From positions 434,001-498,000 of the forward strand of contig JAGTJM010000020.1 in the NCBI GenBank assembly GCA_020747015.1: a DNA stretch of 64,000 bases, read 5' to 3'. Numbering within the stretch: the first letter of the stretch is position 1; every line of letters starts with the position of its first letter. The notes under the pieces were generated by a model. The model did not search any database, was not told where the DNA came from, and worked only from the letters and a program-made list of their open reading frames with translations. Origin of the DNA: Pyrenochaeta sp. MPI-SDFR-AT-0127. Lineage: Eukaryota > Ascomycota > Dothideomycetes > Pleosporales > Cucurbitariaceae. This document shows positions 58,912 through 64,000 of this stretch, in pieces. Position numbers and translations under genes: made by a program.

Positions 58912-59301
58912 GCTTATCTTGGCAGAATTTGAGACTTAACAAGGAAGGTAATAGAAGAAAGTTGTGTCGGATGGCGAAGAAACAGTACGTCCAATGCCAC
59001 AATTTGAATAGTTGAGTCTGTCAATCCGCAAGTTAAACATGTATTTCTTGACCAGCAGGAGAAGAAGGAACAGTATTGCTGTTCAGAGGTACTTTCCAAT
59101 CCCAATCATTTTCCACGTGAATGCCCTTCGTACATTCGATAAAAGCATTTTTGTTAGATTACTCTTTGATCTACTCTAACATAGTATATATCTAAGTACG
59201 GGATGAAAAACTTCTAGATATGTAAAAACACAAAACTATTCCAATATTCCACATAGCCGTCTCTATAAGACCCCAAAAATCCCTCTGTCCATGACTGGAA
59301 A

Positions 59302-59305
<4 letters not shown>

Positions 59306-59339
<34 letters not shown>
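59306..59339 (+). repeat. CA microsatellite in the HUT1 3' flank
   Basis: Seventeen perfect CA units, beginning 8 bases after the HUT1 stop codon in transcript sense. On the transcript strand it would read as a UG repeat in the 3' UTR. Confidence 0.9.
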
Positions 59340-59344
<5 letters not shown>

Positions 59345-59347
59345 CAC

Positions 59348-60666
59348 TCACTGCTTCTTTGCTTCGGCAGCCTTCTTCGCCTCCATCTTCCTCTGCTTCT
59401 CTCTCCGGTTGAATGCGGCTTCCGCGCCAATTCCGCCAAACACGAGGCCTACGCCGATCCACTGGATGCTTGTAATCTCATGGCCGTGCCACCAAACGCT
59501 CCACACCATGGTCAGCATCTTGCGCGTGACTGTCACCGTAACGAGCAAGAGAGAGCTGAAGCGTGCCAAGGTGTGGAAGATGAACACCTGCCCGGCCGCA
59601 CCGCAGGCCGCGAAGCCGAGCACGTCCCAGCCAACAGAGGGGTTTGCAGTAACAAAGGCCAGAGCATCAGAGAGTTCGCCGCGGCCGGTGGCGGAGAGGC
59701 CAATCCAGGAACCGAGGGGCGTGCCGGCGATGTAGGGGGAGAGCAGGAGGTATGACACTGTGAGGGCGGTGGACATGATATTCTGTGCGCACATCATCTG
59801 GGGTCCCGTGAAGCCCTTGAAAGTGCCGAAGATCTGGTCCTGCACCGTGTTCGTGAGGCCATCGAAGAGCAGGTTGATACCGAGGAGGAAGAGACCGAGA
59901 GTTTTCGAGGCATCGATGCCGGGGCCCCTCTTTGATTTCTTCGCAGACTCTGGGCTGTGTAGGGTGAAGACGGCAACACCTAGGGTTACACAGCCAATGA
60001 CCACATACTTGTACAGAGGGTATCGCTTCTGGAAAAGAGAAATGTGCAGGAACATGACCGGAAGCAATTTACAGCTCTTGGCCAAAATGAAAGTGACATA
60101 GTCGATGTGCTTCAAGCTTGCGTACCCGAACGGTGAGGCCAGGCTACTCGTCACTGCAATCAGGAGCAGCGGGAACAAGATCTTCTGCGAAGGAAAGATG
60201 GGAGGTATGCTGCGTGCGCCGGTTTTGGGGTCCTTTGGTGCCGACAAGACGAGGTATAGAAGACCTGATATAGCAGCAAAGGCAGATTGCACTGTATTGA
60301 GGAAGATGGAGTATGTGAAGCGCGCGTTGGTGGGGCCATGTGTTGTAGTCGTAAGGCGCTCTTGAATGTGAGCCCAGGTCATACTGCCAGATTGTCAGTC
60401 CTTGCTCTCAGCCCCTCTAATCTCCATTCTCGAGGAAGTGCCCACACTTACAAACTCGCATATATACCACCCACACAGATCATCAACTGAAACAACCCTG
60501 CCTCCTTCTGCTCTTGCGGGTTCCGCGCAAGCAGCTCCGCCTGCTCCTCAATCTTCTTCTCTATCGAGTGCACAGCATCATCGAGCTGATGCGCAACACC
60601 GTTGGCCTGTTTATGTGTCTCGGAAGGTGTGCGCCGGATCGGGGTTGCGTTCTTAGAACGCGCCAT
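59348..60666 (-). CDS. UDP-galactose/nucleotide-sugar transporter, HUT1 family
   Basis: Minus-strand exons 60666-60452 and 60383-59348 with a 68-nt intron give 416 residues. HUT1 (SLC35B1-like) proteins sit in the ER membrane and are linked to UDP-galactose transport and ER folding; SLC35B1 itself is reported as an ATP/ADP exchanger. About 9-10 membrane helices are visible. Motifs: FQLMICVGGIYASF and TWAHIQERL across the splice, SLASPFGYASLKHIDYVTFI, AKSCKLLPVM, GINLLFDGLTNTVQDQIF, CGAAGQVFIFHTLARFSSL, TVTVTRKMLTMVWSVWW. The end carries a Lys-rich tail KKAAEAKKQ, consistent with an ER-retrieval signal. The N-terminal 55 residues are polar and cytosolic (MARSKNATPIRRTPSE). Joining the exons gives SFMTWAH, which fits the family. 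Confidence 0.95.
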
Positions 60667-61314
60667 GATTGTGTATGTCGAATGCAGGGAAGTGAATGTT
60701 TGCGGAGGAGTTTGTTAGACGGTAGTGTAATACACAGGAGATAAGGAGTGGAAGCGCGATGCGAGCGCAGAGACGTTCCAGTCGGCTCTTGAAGAACCTC
60801 GGGATTGACGGACAGCGAAAGGAGTGACGGCTGTCTTGGTGTTATATCATTACAACATCCAAAGTCAACCGTGGCATCAAGATCGGAGCTAAGACGGGAA
60901 CGCTAACATTCGCACAGGCCAGCGACTTTTTCAGCCTCAGGGATCGGAACTCGGAACATGGCTTCGGAACGGCCCTGTCGAGGCGTCAAGGATGCAATGC
61001 ACGGAGCGCTCAAAGCTGATTGCGGTGGGAATGAGAGGCTGTTTGGTTACAATATTCATTCAACTAGCCTTCAGGGGTTGGTATGCATTCGCCGACACTG
61101 GAAAATGCCCGGGTGATGATTGCGCGCTAACCGCACAGCATGCAGTGGTTATATGATGGATGACCCCCAAAAATGCTCGCTAAAATCCCAGAACTGCCGA
61201 ATCTTTCCAAAACGCCAACGCAATGCATATGAAGCCCACTCAAACGTGGGGGATATCCAAAATCAAGCACCCCACTGGAAGACAGGATCAGAATGGTCTC
61301 ACTCTCCTTTCGTC
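60667..61314. other. Promoter region of HUT1
   Basis: No gene seen between the HUT1 start and the 3' end of the next minus-strand gene. Confidence 0.45.
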
Positions 61315-61989
61315 TCACGCTTCCCCTCGAATAATTCTCGCAACGGCGCTCTTGACGAGTACCCACATTGGCCCCGCGTTGACCTCCTTCTTCCCATCCA
61401 TGTCATCCATCCCGCACTTCCGCTTCCAGGCGTCTCGCCACACCCTCTCTGTATCTTTCTGCTGCAATCTCATCAGCTGCCCGGCCCTCTTGCCTTGCCT
61501 CCTGTAGCCCCTCAGAAATGCTTCCCACTCGTTCCGTTCTTTCACAAAGATTACAACGCCGTTCCCGGCATCTATGGGTTGGCTGCCACCGCTGAGTATC
61601 CGGGCTTCCCACGCACTGCCGAGGGACTGGAATGTGAATGTTGAGGTGTGAAGGACATAGTACCGCTTCCTCTTTCCAAGCTTGCTTGCGCTTTGGGACG
61701 ACGGCGTTATCCACCTTTCAGCACGCGAGTAGATACCGTCTGCTAGTGCTTCGTGGAGCAGAGGGGAGGGGATGTATTGCCGGCATGTGAGGAGCAACTT
61801 ATTCCGGAGAAGGGTGATGTTGATGTCTGGATGTACCGTGGGAATTTGTGGTGAGTGGGAAAGAAGTCGCTGCGCGCTTGCGCGAGTTGACTTTGCTGGC
61901 GGTTTGGAGATGCGTCCAGATACTCTTATAACGGTGAGAGGACTGGAGAATTGGTGGGGTGTGATTGTTTGCGTCTGAACAGGTGCCAT
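61315..61989 (-). CDS. Hypothetical fungal protein
   Basis: A single frame of 224 residues. I do not recognise a family. The protein is basic (many Arg/Lys near the C-terminus: RGYRRQGKRAGQ, WRDAWKRKCG). It begins MAPVQTQTITPHQFSSPLTV and contains LLRNKLLLTCRQYIPSPLLHEAL and ERWITPSSQSASKLGKRKRY, then GNGVVIFVKERNEWEAFLRG. No signal peptide, membrane helix or repeats are seen. It has an ATG near the frame opening, coding-like sequence over the full length and is co-oriented with HUT1, which supports a real gene, but the antisense strand also has an ORF of 174 codons. Confidence 0.65.
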   Translation of the reverse strand: MAPVQTQTITPHQFSSPLTVIRVSGRISKPPAKSTRASAQRLLSHSPQIPTVHPDINITLLRNKLLLTCRQYIPSPLLHEALADGIYSRAERWITPSSQSASKLGKRKRYYVLHTSTFTFQSLGSAWEARILSGGSQPIDAGNGVVIFVKERNEWEAFLRGYRRQGKRAGQLMRLQQKDTERVWRDAWKRKCGMDDMDGKKEVNAGPMWVLVKSAVARIIRGEA

Positions 61990-63409
61990 GATCTGCGGAG
62001 GGCGTAGATTTCTCAGTCGTGCAAGGTGTTGAGTTTATGAACAGCCGTCAATGTAATGCTGTATTCGGTTGTCGTCAAATTGCCTAGTTGCACAATGAGG
62101 AAGACGCACAGGTACAGCACCAGAAGATGGAGGGGAATGTGCGGTCAAGCACATCTTTAAACCCAAGCCTTACCCTTCTCAATCTGGAATAGCTCATGAA
62201 AAGCACAACTGCTCACCCCAGCCACGGATTTCGTTCGGGCGGTAAATCTGTATGCTTAGTCCACGGATCCTGGCCGTCAGTGGCAAGCACAGAAGGATAA
62301 GCGAGGGCGCTGCCGCCGAACCTCGCCGCATCATGCACCTCACCACATGACTGCTTCAACATGTGTGGTCGAGTCTCTGGCCGACAGCCAGAGTACCGGA
62401 AGCCTATCTTGTAGTGTTTCTACATCATGCTTCCCTTTGGCGAAACCTCACCTATGGAATCCGCCGAGAGGGCGGCGTGCAAATGAGGATGCCAACGCCC
62501 AAGCTCAAGACATGACGTAGCGGGGCACTTCAAAGAGGAAGGGGCCAGCAACACGATGCTACAGCAAGCTAGCTCTTGGTACAATTCTCACGGTAAGATT
62601 AACGCATAGGGTGCCCCCAGCCGGGCTCACACTCAATACATAGACTATGCACAGAGAGAAACGTACTCCTAGACACTAGATTGCATAGTGTATGGGTTAT
62701 ATTATGAGCTATTTGAATTGACCTGCCATTGCAGCTTCAGTCTGATGAGCAGAGCCATTGGGTACAATAGTAGGTAATGGTTCGTATTGGTTGGTTCTTT
62801 CGTAGGCGTAAAGGAGAGGTGTCGGAAGGGGAGCTGGTGGTAGAGAGTAAGCGCAGAGAGTAGGTTCAGGGAGAGTGTTTTAGGAAAGGTACAGGAGGGT
62901 TTGTCGTCGGAGAAAGTAGTGTGAGGTAATGAGACCGAAACTCTTGAGGATGATCTCGTTCTGTCTTCCCAGTCTTCTTCGCCAATAAACCCCAGAACAT
63001 GGACGCCAATCTGCCACGACACAAACCATCGCAAGCAGATATGCTATCCGGATATCAAAGGCCATAAGTCATGACATTCGTGAGGCGCTCAACTTGCACT
63101 CAAGATTCTCGACAAGGAAAAGAAAAACAGCCCCAAGCAATACGTGGTATCCATCAGATAACAGCAGAAAGGAAAACAAGCACATTCATGCTTTTGATAT
63201 CGCTCCTGGTGGGCATCCGGTTCCAGAGGCGATTAATGGAAAAGACGATAGAGGTAGTGGGCCAACAGAGTACCGGGACTATGAAGGGCATTAGGGTGAT
63301 GTGCAGCTTCCGAAAAGATGTTGCAATGCTCCTCAAAACCATCCTGGCTACAAGATCCTCGCCTGACATCTACGCAAGCCTATGCAGATATAGGACAGCT
63401 ACGTTGCCT
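61990..63409. other. Spacer and 3' flank of the KH-protein gene
   Basis: No supported gene in 1.4 kb. Short ORFs at 62702-63065 (minus) and 63071-63631 (plus, antisense to the KH exon) lack features. Confidence 0.45.
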
Positions 63410-64000
63410 CTATTCTTGTGCCTGGCTGCGTCGCATCTTTTCAGCTTCCAAGTTCTCATACAAGAGGTACAGCGCTTTCTCGTTGGCACTGGCACTACCA
63501 GTGATGGTGAACATGCGCTCGCCGGTGTCGTCATGCGGAGCCTTAGCAATAGAAATGCGCGCGCCAGACGTCTTGCGAATCTCGCTAATCTTGCTGCCCC
63601 CGCGACCAATGATGCAGCCAACCATGTCTGAGGGAATACTGATATTCTGCGTCTGCATCTCTTCTCCATCTTCAGTGTGCGTCGGAGGCGGCGGGCGGCT
63701 GGCAGCATCGGAGCCTGATCGGCGCGAGTACGTAGGTGGTGAGTCGCTGAAGTCCGCGCCGTGACCAGTGCGGTTGTACGAGCGCCCAGCAGGAGCACCA
63801 GTTGCGCCACCGTTAGACAACGGACCAGGGCCAACTCCAGGCTGAACTCTTACCGCAGGGTTGTAAAGTACGGTGCCATAGCCGCGCTCGTGGTCATCAA
63901 TGAGGCACTTCCCGATTTCCCAAATAGCTTTCTCGATGCCAGATGGAGAGCCTTGAACTTCGACGATGCGCTCGGTTGATTGAGGTAACATCTCTTTCTG
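63410..64000 (-). CDS. KH-domain RNA-binding protein, C-terminal part (cut by window)
   Basis: The minus-strand frame is open to the window edge and ends at 63410; 196 residues are visible. The first visible part (STERIVEVQGSPSGIEKAIWEIGKCL) is the end of one KH domain. After a Gly/Pro/Ser-rich linker, a complete last KH domain follows with IPSDMVGCIIGRGGSKISEI carrying the GxxG loop, then RKTSGARISIAK and MFTITGSASANEKALYLLYE. Domain order and sequence match fungal PCBP-like proteins such as yeast Hek2/Pbp2 and fission-yeast Rnc1, which bind poly-C-rich mRNA and control stability or localisation. The N-terminal KH domains and the start lie outside the window. Confidence 0.92.
   Translation of the reverse strand, partial: QKEMLPQSTERIVEVQGSPSGIEKAIWEIGKCLIDDHERGYGTVLYNPAVRVQPGVGPGPLSNGGATGAPAGRSYNRTGHGADFSDSPPTYSRRSGSDAASRPPPPTHTEDGEEMQTQNISIPSDMVGCIIGRGGSKISEIRKTSGARISIAKAPHDDTGERMFTITGSASANEKALYLLYENLEAEKMRRSQAQE

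Noticed and set aside
1..64000. tRNA or rRNA genes, CRISPR arrays, and complete transposons
   Set aside because: No complete A/B-box tRNA fold, rRNA-like sequence, regularly spaced repeats, transposase, integrase or reverse transcriptase motifs were seen.

Overview
The window reads as nuclear DNA of a filamentous ascomycete (Pezizomycotina). Genes are separated by AT-leaning spacers and are interrupted by mostly 45-70 nt introns with GT..AG ends and CTAAC/CTGAC-like branch sites. The content is typical of such fungi: PacC, XlnR, fungal bZIP and Zn2Cys6 regulators, GH10 and GH36 secreted hydrolases, a monocarboxylate-type MFS carrier and ArsH. Overall style and protein resemblance suggest a Dothideomycete, probably Pleosporales, but that is an inference from memory of the families. 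I rebuilt 23 protein genes by joining exons by hand; all splice joins were checked for reading phase.

Layout. 0-1.4 kb: secreted GH10 xylanase. 1.4-6.3 kb: gene-poor, with a hairpin, a short duplicated segment and a decayed coding stretch. 6.3-9.6 kb: pacC and a small GRGGAGN-repeat (Par32-like) protein. 9.6-13.5 kb: gene-poor, with structured repeats. 13.5-18.1 kb: a basic repeat protein and a membrane-anchored UBL/BAG co-chaperone that lacks an ATG. 18.9-24.1 kb: two divergent paralogous bZIP genes, an MFS carrier and arsH. 26.2-27.3 kb: a secreted cysteine-rich tandem-repeat protein. 29.0-36.9 kb: a Gfo/Idh/MocA oxidoreductase and an LGA1-type aldolase sharing one promoter region, then convergent xlnR. 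36.9-41.0 kb: long gene-free region upstream of xlnR. 41.0-49.4 kb: Ure2-like GST with very long introns, branch-point binding protein, myotubularin phosphatase. 52.6-61.9 kb: C2H2 protein, GH36 alpha-galactosidase, APH-like kinase, a DUF6914-like protein, HUT1 nucleotide-sugar transporter, a hypothetical protein. The end of the window cuts a KH-domain RNA-binding protein.

How it fits together. Several genes concern plant cell-wall sugars: GH10 xylanase, its expected activator XlnR, GH36 alpha-galactosidase, and the D-galacturonate-pathway aldolase LGA1 next to an oxidoreductase. Matches to the galacturonate-response motif TCCNCCAAT lie in the LGA1/oxidoreductase shared promoter, upstream of xlnR and upstream of the GH36 gene. 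The most unusual items are the tandem-repeat secreted protein, this sugar-catabolism linkage, a one-base frame break in the oxidoreductase, the missing ATG in the BAG gene, and the long introns and 14-nt exon of the GST gene.
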